A stretch of DNA of 64,000 nucleotides. Origin: PALSA-610 sp038213435. GTDB lineage: Bacteria; Actinomycetota; Acidimicrobiia; IMCC26256; PALSA-610. The notes beneath the pieces are model-generated. The model searched no databases, was not told the origin of the DNA, and saw only the letters and a program-made list of their open reading frames with translations. Location: contig JBBQTI010000009.1 of NCBI GenBank assembly GCA_038213435.1, forward strand, positions 25,530 to 89,529, read 5' to 3'. Of the stretch, positions 26,233-33,858 are shown piece by piece. Both the position numbers and the translations under genes were made by a program. Each line of letters begins with the position of its first letter. Position 1 is the first letter of the stretch.

Positions 26233-26822
26233 GTCGCCCTCGCGACCGCGAGCGCGACCATGCCGGCGGCGGCCACGCCCTGCACGGCAGTCGTCGCACG
26301 CGCGACCCGCGGCCGCAACCCCTCGAGGCGGCGCACGAGCCCGCGCAGGGTCGACGGATGGCGCACGCCGGCCGCGGCAAGGATCGGGAGCGCGCGGGCG
26401 AGGCCGAAGATCGCACCGATCAGGGCGCCCGCGATCGCATCTCCCGACAGCAGCGCGCACGCGAACGCGACCCACGTTGCCGACGCGGACACGATCGTCA
26501 CGAGCGCGAAGCCGAGCTGCGCGCCGAAGCCCGCGCCGTAGACCCACCCGCGGTACGTGACGAGCCAACTCTCGTCGACCTGGCGCCGCGGCCCGGGAAC
26601 TCGCATCCCGAACGCGCGCGCGTCGAACATGATGCCGGCGATCGCCAGCACCGCGACGACAGCGAGCGCGATGATCGGGACCGCGACCGGAGCGCCGACG
26701 AACCCGAGGGTGCCGCCGAGGAACGCGCCCGCGACGGTCGAACCGATGATGTAGGCCACGACGGTCACCCAGTAGCGCTGGCTTCGGGACCGCTCCCCGA
26801 GCGGATTGATGCTCGCAAGCAT
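26229..26822 (-). CDS. Integral membrane protein of the Mau-like operon
   Basis: A 197-residue protein with about five or six hydrophobic segments and a basic C-terminal tail. Two Gly/Ala-rich stretches, STVAGAFLGGTLGF and AIAGALIGAIFGL, could be an internal duplication. I cannot assign a family. A role analogous to the membrane electron-transfer proteins of mau clusters (MauF/CcdA type) is possible, but there is no Cys pair in its helices to support it. An AGGAG ribosome binding site precedes the ATG at 26822, and the stop overlaps the next gene by ATGA. Confidence 0.8.
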   Translation of the reverse strand: MLASINPLGERSRSQRYWVTVVAYIIGSTVAGAFLGGTLGFVGAPVAVPIIALAVVAVLAIAGIMFDARAFGMRVPGPRRQVDESWLVTYRGWVYGAGFGAQLGFALVTIVSASATWVAFACALLSGDAIAGALIGAIFGLARALPILAAAGVRHPSTLRGLVRRLEGLRPRVARATTAVQGVAAAGMVALAVARAT

Positions 26823-26831
26823 CGATTCTCC

Positions 26832-26906
26832 TCAGGGCGACCAGGCGCTGCGGGCCGCGGCCAGGGCGGCGAGCAAACACCCGACGCCGACGACTGCGCC
26901 GTTCAC
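26832..26906 (-). CDS. Possible 24-residue membrane peptide
   Basis: A GTG at 26904-26906 overlaps the MauD-like stop (GTGA) and opens a 24-codon frame encoding one hydrophobic segment (GAVVGVGCLLAALAAARSAW) that stops at 26832-26834. The next gene's AGGAG site begins right at this stop. The same overlap pattern as every other junction of this operon is the main support. It could also be chance. Confidence 0.4.
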   Translation of the reverse strand: MNGAVVGVGCLLAALAAARSAWSP

Positions 26907-27631
26907 GTGCGCGAATCCTCGGCGATCTGCGCGGCCGTGCGGTACAGACTCGGATCTCCCGGCACCACGCCCTGGGCAAGGAGCTCACGATCGATGCGAA
27001 CTTCCCGCACATCGCCGCGCGCGTCGTCGACCGCCTGGCGCAGGAGGTTCTTCACCTGATCCCAATTGGCGCCGGTACCCTCACCGCGAACGCGGCCGTC
27101 CTGCCCGTCGACGAGCACGAAGTAAGGCGAGCCCGGTACGCGGTAGTCGGACCAGGCCGCGCTCGACATGACAACCGCGAGGTCCGGGCGCGCGAGCCTC
27201 CGCAGCGCCGAGATGCTCTCCTCGCCACCGTCCTTCGTGACGACGACGAGACGAATGTCCTCGGAGAGATCGAGGCCGCGCCCATCGGCGAACGCGTCCC
27301 AGAAACCCTGACAGGTGAGACAGCCACTCGAGAGGAACGCGAGCAGGGTGCGATGGCGGACTCCGACGACCGACACGTGCACCGCGTCGTCGCGTAAACC
27401 GGCGCCATCGAGATCGGCCGCGGCGGCGAAGGTCGCAGGTCCGGGGGTGCGAAGGTCGACGGGACGCGACCTCGCCGGACCCCCAGCCGCGGCCGGGGCA
27501 TCGGGTTCGAGTCCGGCACCGAGCGCGTGCAGGCGCCGCAGGATCTCGGCATGGCTCCGCAGCAGCCCGGCGACGAGCAAGGTGAGCAGCACGACGACCA
27601 CCGTTTCCACGACCAGGATTGCGCTCGTCAT
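26903..27631 (-). CDS. MauD-like membrane-anchored thioredoxin-fold protein
   Basis: A 242-residue protein with an N-terminal membrane anchor (residues 3-24), a short helical and Ala/Pro-rich linker, and a thioredoxin-like domain carrying C104-L-T-C107 (FLSSGCLTCQGFW). A cis-Pro-type segment reads VPGSPYFVLVDG. This fits MauD, the thiol-disulfide protein required for disulfide formation in the cysteine-rich methylamine dehydrogenase light chain. Here it would serve the exported 23-Cys protein encoded three genes downstream. The ATG overlaps the MauE-like stop (ATGA). Confidence in the fold is high; the partner is inferred from context. Confidence 0.82.
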   Translation of the reverse strand: MTSAILVVETVVVVLLTLLVAGLLRSHAEILRRLHALGAGLEPDAPAAAGGPARSRPVDLRTPGPATFAAAADLDGAGLRDDAVHVSVVGVRHRTLLAFLSSGCLTCQGFWDAFADGRGLDLSEDIRLVVVTKDGGEESISALRRLARPDLAVVMSSAAWSDYRVPGSPYFVLVDGQDGRVRGEGTGANWDQVKNLLRQAVDDARGDVREVRIDRELLAQGVVPGDPSLYRTAAQIAEDSRT

Positions 27632-28176
27632 GTCGATGTCGCTCCCTCCTTGGCGGCGGCGAGGTTCGACAGCTCCTCGAGCGCGAGCACGGCGAGCTTC
27701 ACGCAACACCCGACGAGCACCACGAATATCGCGCCCTCGAGCCATCGCCCGGCGAGCTGTCCGAAGGGTGGACCACCCGACGCCGACGCGATCGCGATGC
27801 ACACCGCGGCGAGGTCGATCGCGACATGCGTGCGCGTCACGACCGCGTTCGTCGAGCCCAGGCACGCGCACGGTGTCGTCGGCGCACGGAGAAGCAGCCG
27901 GAGCGCGAACGCCGTCAGCACGAGGTAGCAGGCGGCAACCGTGAACACGACGCGACCACCGAGCAATGCTCCCGCGCCACCGGTAGCCAGCTCGACGAGA
28001 CCGAATGCGACGACTCCCGAACGGGGAACCTGTAGTCCCGCGGCGCGTGCGGCGGCCCGTGCGGGCGCGGGATGCAAGATCTTGCCGGCGCCCGCGATCG
28101 CGAGCAACGCGCACGCGCCCAGAAAGGGCCCGGCCAGAGATCGAGCAACATCCGAACCGAGGATCACGTCCGGCAA
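27628..28176 (-). CDS. MauE/DoxX-like membrane protein
   Basis: A 182-residue membrane protein with four predicted helices and the motif PCACLG between helices 3 and 4, matching the C-x-C-(F/L)-G motif of MauE. MauE works with MauD in folding the methylamine dehydrogenase light chain, probably relaying electrons across the membrane. The first codon is TTG at 28176; GTG at 28167 is an alternative, and neither has a strong ribosome binding site. It is the first gene of the operon. The divergent M48 protease gene starts 75 bp away, so the promoters must lie in that gap. Confidence 0.8.
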   Translation of the reverse strand: MPDVILGSDVARSLAGPFLGACALLAIAGAGKILHPAPARAAARAAGLQVPRSGVVAFGLVELATGGAGALLGGRVVFTVAACYLVLTAFALRLLLRAPTTPCACLGSTNAVVTRTHVAIDLAAVCIAIASASGGPPFGQLAGRWLEGAIFVVLVGCCVKLAVLALEELSNLAAAKEGATST

Positions 28177-28251
28177 ACCCTACGAACCCGGCGCGGCGGT
28201 GGAGGGGATGGTCCCGGCCGGCGTTCCTATCCGCGCGACGATGGGTGCGCC

Positions 28252-29460
28252 GTGAGCACCACCGTCCCCGTCACCCATGTCGAGCTGATCGCCAAGAACC
28301 GGCGCACGTCGCTCGTCATGCTCGCGATCGAGTTCCTGCTCATCGGGATCCTCGGCGCCGCGATCGGAATCCTCGTTTCCCGCTCGGTGCCGACCGGGAT
28401 TCTCGTGGGCGCAACCGTCGCCATCGTGGTCGACGCCCTCGGCTGGATGGTCGCGGTGCGCGCCACCATCGCCCTGACCCACGCGGTCGAGGTCACACCC
28501 GAGCAGGCCAAGGTGCTGCACGACGTCGTCGAGGGCCTCTGCATCCGAACCGGCCTCCCGAAACCTCGGGTGTACATCGTCGACGACCCGGCCCCGAACG
28601 CCTTCGCGTTCGGACGCTCACCGGCGAGCTCCGGAGTCGCGGTCACAACGGGACTCCTCAACCTCATGTCTCGGCGAGAGCTCGAAGGCGTGCTCGCGCA
28701 CGAGATGTCGCACATCCGCAATCGTGACGTCCAGGTGACCACCCTGGCGGTGACCACGGTCGGCATCCTCGTCGCGGTCGCGGAGATCGCCGCCCGCATG
28801 AGCTGGTTCGCCGACTGGGGCGACGACGACGACAACGGCGGCGCGATCGCGCTCATCGGGATCGCCGTGCTCGCAGGCGCGCTCGCGTTCGGCGCGCGCC
28901 TTCTGTCACTCGCGATCTCGCGCCACCGAGAGGAGCTCGCCGACGTCAGCGCGGCCGAGCTCGTCTCGCCCGACGGCATCCGCAAGGCGCTCGAGAAGCT
29001 GGAAGCCGACCACACGGTGGTGCACCACGTCTCGCGCGCGACCGCGCACCTCTGGATCGTGACACCGCTGCGCGATGGGGGCGACGATCGGCACGCCCAG
29101 CTCAACAAGATGTTCGACTCGCACCCACCGCTCGACGAGCGCATCGCGATCCTGCGCAAGCTCGAGGGCCTCGATCCGAAGGAGCGCGGCCCGGTCGACG
29201 AGACGATCACCGGCGTGCCCGTCGACCTGCATGCCATTGCGCAGTCAGCTGACAGGCGCGCGAGCTCGCACTTCTCCAACGCCGCGGCCGCGACGGGTGC
29301 GGACGCCGCGCCGGCGATGGTCCCCGTCGCCGGCAAGAATCCACCCGGCTGGTACCGGACCGACGCGACGACCTTGCACTACTGGGACGGCACGACGTTC
29401 ACCGACTGGACCGCGACCTGGAACGGCACGCGCTGGGTCCAGTCGCGGGCGAACTACTGA
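28252..29460 (+). CDS. M48 family metalloprotease with DUF2510 tail
   Basis: A 402-residue HtpX-like protease. Two N-terminal membrane helices (about residues 17-63) are followed by the zinc motif HEMSH (H150, H154), two more hydrophobic segments, and EELADVSA, which carries the third ligand Glu. The C-terminal 60 residues contain PPGWYRTDATTLHYWDGTTF, a DUF2510-type domain common in actinobacterial membrane proteins. HtpX-type enzymes degrade misfolded membrane proteins. The GTG at 28252 is the first plausible start; no ribosome binding site is evident. An SRPBCC gene follows after 4 bp. Confidence 0.9.
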   Translation: MSTTVPVTHVELIAKNRRTSLVMLAIEFLLIGILGAAIGILVSRSVPTGILVGATVAIVVDALGWMVAVRATIALTHAVEVTPEQAKVLHDVVEGLCIRTGLPKPRVYIVDDPAPNAFAFGRSPASSGVAVTTGLLNLMSRRELEGVLAHEMSHIRNRDVQVTTLAVTTVGILVAVAEIAARMSWFADWGDDDDNGGAIALIGIAVLAGALAFGARLLSLAISRHREELADVSAAELVSPDGIRKALEKLEADHTVVHHVSRATAHLWIVTPLRDGGDDRHAQLNKMFDSHPPLDERIAILRKLEGLDPKERGPVDETITGVPVDLHAIAQSADRRASSHFSNAAAATGADAAPAMVPVAGKNPPGWYRTDATTLHYWDGTTFTDWTATWNGTRWVQSRANY

Positions 29461-29464
29461 CCAC

Positions 29465-29911
29465 ATGGCGGTTCATTCCTACGAGGTGACCGCTCGCGCC
29501 GCCGCCCCGCCCGAACGGATCTTCGCACTCCTTGCCGATGCGACGAGCTGGCCGCGTTGGGCCGGGCCGCTCATCGCCCATGGCAGCTGGGAGCGCGAAG
29601 GCGACCCGCCGCCGGGCGGGGTCGGCGCGATCCGCAAGGTCGGTCGCTGGCCACAGTTCGGACGCGAGCACATCGTGGCGTTCGATCCGCCGACGCATCA
29701 GGGTTACACGATGTTGAGCGGGCAACCCACGCGCAACTACCGCGCCGACGTCCGGCTCAAGCCCGACGGCGCGGACACAATCATCGTTTGGGGCGCGACG
29801 TTCGAACCGTTGATTCCCGGGACCGGTTGGGTGCTGAGCGCGCTCTATCGCCGGCTCATCGGCAGCTTCGCCCGCCGGCTCGCGGCCTACGCCGCGACAC
29901 CCGCATCGTGA
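29465..29911 (+). CDS. SRPBCC family protein
   Basis: A 148-residue protein of the START/Bet v 1 fold (polyketide cyclase/dehydrase type). It starts with HSYEVTARAAAPPERIFALL, then TSWPRWAGP, and ends in the long C-terminal helix SFARRLAAYA. These proteins bind hydrophobic ligands or act as simple cyclases. It starts 4 bp after the M48 protease stop and is probably co-transcribed with it. There is no clue to its ligand. Confidence 0.87.
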   Translation: MAVHSYEVTARAAAPPERIFALLADATSWPRWAGPLIAHGSWEREGDPPPGGVGAIRKVGRWPQFGREHIVAFDPPTHQGYTMLSGQPTRNYRADVRLKPDGADTIIVWGATFEPLIPGTGWVLSALYRRLIGSFARRLAAYAATPAS

Positions 29912-29934
29912 TCCCGTGACCCGCGAGCCTCGTC

Positions 29935-30543
29935 TCAGCGTGCGGCGCGCCACATCGTGGTGACCGCGGGGCGACCCTCGGCGACGAAGATCTCGCCGGT
30001 CGGCTCGAATCCCAGCCGCTGATAACGCGCCAGGTTCGCGGGGTTGCTCGACTCGAGGTACGCGGGCATGTGCTCCGCATCGACGCGTTCGAGATTCTCG
30101 GCGAGCAGCGCCTCGCCGATGCCGCGCCCGCGGTGGTCGTCGTGCGTGCCGACGATGCTCAGGTAGTAGTGCGGCGCTTCGTGAGGATGGGCGGCGTCGA
30201 ATCCGGCGAGCACCCGCAACACCGCGTTGCCGTGGTCGCCGCCGATGAAGTCACCGACGAGCCGGACGAGCTGCGTCTCGTCCGCGGTGGTCAGCTCCGT
30301 CCCACCCGGCCGCGTCCACAACGCGACCGACTCGCACGAACCGGTGACCCACGTCCAGTTGTCGTTGCGGAACGCGGCATCGACGAACACGCGCCACCAG
30401 ATCCGGAACTGCGCCGGCCGTCGCGTCTCGTCGGCGAACGCCCAGCTCCACAAGGGGTCGTTGTGGAACGCCGTCGCGATGGTCTCGGTGATCGCGTCCG
30501 CGTCTTCGATGCGGGCGCGCCGTGCCCTACCCGTCGAGGACAC
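29935..30543 (-). CDS. GNAT family N-acetyltransferase
   Basis: A 202-residue acetyltransferase starting at GTG 30543. The acetyl-CoA binding segment is HDDHRGRGIGEALL (Q/RxxGxG/A type), and the following LESSNPANLARYQRLGF is the usual motif B. The 5' end overlaps the acyl-CoA dehydrogenase 3' end by 17 bp, so it may be the last gene of the minus-strand CoA-thioester operon. The acceptor substrate is unknown. Confidence 0.88.
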   Translation of the reverse strand: MSSTGRARRARIEDADAITETIATAFHNDPLWSWAFADETRRPAQFRIWWRVFVDAAFRNDNWTWVTGSCESVALWTRPGGTELTTADETQLVRLVGDFIGGDHGNAVLRVLAGFDAAHPHEAPHYYLSIVGTHDDHRGRGIGEALLAENLERVDAEHMPAYLESSNPANLARYQRLGFEPTGEIFVAEGRPAVTTMWRAAR

Positions 30544-31654
30544 TGCTCGCGATCATCTCCTCGAGGACGCGGTCGTCCCACCACGAGATCTGCTGCACCT
30601 TGGCCCGGCGGAAATAGAGCTGGATGTCGTATTCGACCGTGAAGCCGACGCCGCCGAACACTTGTTGCGCCATCGCCGTGACGTCACGGAACGTTGTGCA
30701 CGCGAACAGCTTCGCCATGGGCGCGAGGCGGTCGCTCGGACGGTCGTTCGCCCGAGCCCATGCCGCCTCGAACATCAGCGTCTCGGCCCCGTCGACCGCG
30801 GTCGCGGCGTCCGCCAGGTAGTGCGAGATCGCCTGGAACGCGCCGAGCGGCTTGTCGAATTGCTCACGATCCTTCGCGTACTGCACGGTGATCTCGAGCG
30901 CGTACCGCGCGCCTCCGACCGCCTGCGCCGCGAGCATGATGATCCCGTCGAGCATCGTGTCGTGCCAGGTCGTCCAGCCCGACCTCGCGGCGCCGATACG
31001 CGCCGAACCCGGCACTCGCACGCCCGACAGCATGACCTCGTACTGGCAATCGGACGCGAGGGTGACGTGCTGTTGCAGCGCTACGCCGCCCGCGGACGGG
31101 TCGACGAGGAAGAGGTCGACGTCGGTGTCGGCATCGCCGGTGCGCGCCAACACGATCATCGCGGTCGCAGCCTGGGCAAACGGCACGTGCAACTTCACTC
31201 CGTCGAGCACGAACTCCTCGCCATCGGCCCGTGCGCGCGTCTGCACGCCGCGTGCGCCGAAGCCGTTCTCCGGCTCCAACCAGGCGGTCGTGACGATCGC
31301 ATCGCCCGATGCGATGCGCGGCAACCACGTTCGTTTCTGCTCGTCGCTCCCCGCGCGCAGCAGCACACCGCCGCCCATCACCGCGCTGACGAAGTGCGGT
31401 GACGGCGCAAGCGCGCGCCCGAGCTCCATGTACACGACTGCGCCCTCGAGCGCGCTCATCTCCGAGCCGCCGTATTCCGAGGGCAACATGAGACCGATCA
31501 AATCGAGCTCCGCCATCTGCTTCCACAGCTCTGCCGGGAAACCAGTCGGATCGTCCTCGAGCGCGCGCACTGTGTCGAGGTTCGCGTACGAGCTGCAGAC
31601 GCCGCGCACCATCTCGCGCAGCATCTCCTGCTCTTCATTGAGGTCGAGGTCCAT
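30527..31654 (-). CDS. Acyl-CoA dehydrogenase (FadE28-like)
   Basis: A 375-residue FAD-dependent acyl-CoA dehydrogenase. The N-terminal helical domain has LMLPSEYGGSEM, the beta domain TTAWLEPENGFG, and the C-terminal domain QQVFGGVGFTVEYDIQLYFRR. Pairs of unlike acyl-CoA dehydrogenases that form alpha2-beta2 enzymes act on steroid side chains in actinobacteria (ChsE1/ChsE2). The second partner here would be the protein at 33851-35056. ATG 31654 lies 11 bp after the MaoC-like gene. Substrate identity is inferred from neighbours only. Confidence 0.87.
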   Translation of the reverse strand: MDLDLNEEQEMLREMVRGVCSSYANLDTVRALEDDPTGFPAELWKQMAELDLIGLMLPSEYGGSEMSALEGAVVYMELGRALAPSPHFVSAVMGGGVLLRAGSDEQKRTWLPRIASGDAIVTTAWLEPENGFGARGVQTRARADGEEFVLDGVKLHVPFAQAATAMIVLARTGDADTDVDLFLVDPSAGGVALQQHVTLASDCQYEVMLSGVRVPGSARIGAARSGWTTWHDTMLDGIIMLAAQAVGGARYALEITVQYAKDREQFDKPLGAFQAISHYLADAATAVDGAETLMFEAAWARANDRPSDRLAPMAKLFACTTFRDVTAMAQQVFGGVGFTVEYDIQLYFRRAKVQQISWWDDRVLEEMIASSVLDG

Positions 31655-31665
31655 CCGTTCAGCTC

Positions 31666-32151
31666 CTACGGTCGCCAATGGTCGCCGCGGCGGGTCCAGG
31701 GATTGTCGTCGTCGGTGGTGGGCAGCGCGATGCGCGCGGTGCAATCGGTCATCAGGTCGCCGTCGACGGTCAGCCGGACGAGCACGGTTGCCCATCCGCA
31801 GCCCGTCTCGTCGGTCTCGACCTGCTCGACCGTTCCCGCGAGCACCATCGTGTCGCCCGGGAACACGGAACCTTTCATACGGAATTTCATGCGCCCGAGC
31901 CGGCCCGTCGGCCCCGACCAGTCGGTGAGGAAACGCTCGAACCACGCCGCCTGGTTCGGCGTGTTCATGAAGATGTCCTTCGTTCCGTTGCGATTGACCG
32001 CGAAGTCGTAGTCGTGGTGCATCGGTCGCCAGTCGCGTGCCGCGAGCGCGCCGAGCACGATCGTCGTCGCGGTAACCGGATATACGAGGTCGGGCAAGGC
32101 GTCGCCCACGTGGACGTCGGCGAGGGTGACCTTCGTCGTGGTCGCCGTCAT
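31666..32151 (-). CDS. MaoC-like dehydratase domain protein (ChsH1-like)
   Basis: A 161-residue hot-dog fold protein. It has DWRPMHHDYDFA near residues 40-51, close to the hydratase-2 motif with its catalytic Asp/His, and later PGDTMVLAGTV. Its ATG overlaps the stop of another MaoC-like gene (ATGA), so the two are probably subunits of a heteromeric enoyl-CoA hydratase, like ChsH1-ChsH2 of cholesterol side-chain degradation. The catalytic His/Asp seem to be in this subunit. Confidence 0.83.
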   Translation of the reverse strand: MTATTTKVTLADVHVGDALPDLVYPVTATTIVLGALAARDWRPMHHDYDFAVNRNGTKDIFMNTPNQAAWFERFLTDWSGPTGRLGRMKFRMKGSVFPGDTMVLAGTVEQVETDETGCGWATVLVRLTVDGDLMTDCTARIALPTTDDDNPWTRRGDHWRP

Positions 32152-32660
32152 GCCTCACCTCGCCTGTAGCCGAAGCCGGTATACGACTCGACGCCGACCA
32201 GCTCGTCCTTCTGGTTCAGGTACTCGACCTCGATCACCCAGAACCGGCCGGTGCCGAGCTTGGTGGTCTTCGGCTCGCTGACCGAGCGCAGGATCTGGCG
32301 CGTGCGCAGGCGATCTCCGGGCCGAACCGGCTCGTGGAACACGATCGTGTTGTCGGTCATCACCGCCTCCGGGAGCTCGAAGATCTCCTTCAAGTCGAAA
32401 TGCGACTTCAAGGGCACCCCGGGCTCGGTGCGGCCCGGCGACCACTGGTGCGGCCGGAACCACACCGAGATCATCGTCGGCGGCGCGACGGGACCGCCCG
32501 TGAGGTCGTGCGCGACGGCGTCGTCCCAGAACAGCGGGTTACCGTTCTCGACCGAGGAGCACGACGTGTAGACGTAGCCGCGCTCGACCGGGAACTCCCC
32601 CGCTTCCTCGTACTGCCCCTGGTCGATCAACTTCTCGACCTCGGCCGGGAGATCGCTCAC
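32148..32660 (-). CDS. MaoC-like dehydratase domain protein (ChsH2 N-terminal-like)
   Basis: A 170-residue hot-dog protein without the hydratase-2 catalytic motif. It contains NPLFWDDAVAHDLTGG and HEPVRPGDRLRTRQIL. It resembles the N-terminal MaoC part of ChsH2, but here the DUF35 part that ChsH2 carries is absent; a DUF35 domain appears instead fused to another protein at 37823-39229. The start is GTG 32660, in a GTGA overlap with the CoA transferase stop. It probably supports the partner subunit at 31666-32151. Confidence 0.82.
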   Translation of the reverse strand: MSDLPAEVEKLIDQGQYEEAGEFPVERGYVYTSCSSVENGNPLFWDDAVAHDLTGGPVAPPTMISVWFRPHQWSPGRTEPGVPLKSHFDLKEIFELPEAVMTDNTIVFHEPVRPGDRLRTRQILRSVSEPKTTKLGTGRFWVIEVEYLNQKDELVGVESYTGFGYRRGEA

Positions 32661-33811
32661 GCCGCCACTCCTTCGTCGCGTAGGGCCGCGATCTCCACAG
32701 CCGAGTACCCGACCTCGTGCAACAGCGCGTCCGTGTCGGTGATGGTCGGGTCGCGCACGACCGGACCGGGTTGGGCGCGGTCCATGCCCGCGAACACCCA
32801 TCCGACCTGCTCGAAGGCGCCCGACGCCGGCGCGCTCGCCTCGACGAACACCTCCCGGGCACGGAAATGCGCGTCGTGCACGAGCTCCGGCACCGACGCC
32901 ACCTCGGACACACAGGTGTCGGCGGGACCGAGCTGCGCGACCCAAGCGTCTCGGGTCCGGGTGACGAACGCGGCACTGAAATCGGCGCGGATCGCATCCT
33001 GCGCCCGGTCGTCGGTCTGGTGCGCGAGCCATTGCTCGCATCCGAGCGCGCGACACAGGTTCGCGTAGAAGCGCGGCTCGATGGCGCCGACCGCGATCCA
33101 CCGGTCGTCGGCACAACGGTAGACGTCGTAGCACGCGTACCGACCGGTGAGGATGTTGTGGCCGGGGCCGGGTACTTCACCGGTCGCGAGGAACTCGTCG
33201 ACATAGAGCGACATGAGCGCGACCACTCCGTCGGCCACCGAGACGTCGAGGTACGCGCCCACGCCCGTCGCCGCCCGCTGCACGAGCGCGGCGAGGATCG
33301 CGATCACCGCTTGCATCCCGCCGCCCGCGGCGTCACCGATCGTCGCCCCCGGCATTGCCGGACCGCCGTCGGCCGCGCGGCCCGAACAGTCGAGGTAGCC
33401 GCCGACGCCGAGGTAGTTGAGATCGTGGCCGGCCCACTGCGAACGCGGCCCCGTCTGCCCGAAGCCGCTCGTCGAGCAGTAGACGACTGCGGGGTTCACC
33501 GCGCGCACCGCGTCGTCGCCAAGGCCGAGCCGGCCCATGACACCCGGACGAAAGCTCTCGATCACCACGTCGGCGCGCGCCGCGAGCCGCAGGAAGGCAT
33601 CGCGCCCGGCGTCGGATTTCAAGTCGAGCAGCACGCGTTCCATTCCGCGGTGCCCGGAGTACGCGTAGAACGGCGGCACGATCTGCACGCCCGACTGCTT
33701 CGGCGGCGGGCCGATCTTCACGACGCGGGCGCCGTAGTCGGCCAGCCAGCGCGACGTGCGCGCGGCCGGACCCACCGACGCGAGATCGAGAACGGTCACA
33801 CCCTTCAGCAC
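32657..33811 (-). CDS. CaiB/BaiF family III CoA transferase
   Basis: A 384-residue protein with the class III CoA-transferase pattern: LKGVTVLDLASVGPAAR at the start, GARVVKIGPP, then LLDLKSDAGRDAFL and the GFGQTGP region. The catalytic residue of the family is an Asp, probably in GHDLNYLGVGG. It would activate an acid by moving CoA from a donor thioester. GTG 33811 is the start, inside a short tandem repeat. The second transferase of the operon is at 35132-36379. Confidence 0.88.
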   Translation of the reverse strand: MLKGVTVLDLASVGPAARTSRWLADYGARVVKIGPPPKQSGVQIVPPFYAYSGHRGMERVLLDLKSDAGRDAFLRLAARADVVIESFRPGVMGRLGLGDDAVRAVNPAVVYCSTSGFGQTGPRSQWAGHDLNYLGVGGYLDCSGRAADGGPAMPGATIGDAAGGGMQAVIAILAALVQRAATGVGAYLDVSVADGVVALMSLYVDEFLATGEVPGPGHNILTGRYACYDVYRCADDRWIAVGAIEPRFYANLCRALGCEQWLAHQTDDRAQDAIRADFSAAFVTRTRDAWVAQLGPADTCVSEVASVPELVHDAHFRAREVFVEASAPASGAFEQVGWVFAGMDRAQPGPVVRDPTITDTDALLHEVGYSAVEIAALRDEGVAA

Positions 33812-33858
33812 AGTGTCGTTCCTAGCAAAGTGTCAGTTCCAAGCACAGTGTCAGAAGT
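33808..33858. repeat. Three imperfect 17-18-bp tandem repeats
   Basis: Units related to GCACAGTGTCAGTTCCA start at 33808, 33825 and 33843. They cover the start codon of the CoA transferase, the spacer, and the stop codon of the upstream acyl-CoA dehydrogenase. Each unit carries a possible GTG start on the minus strand. Confidence 0.75.
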
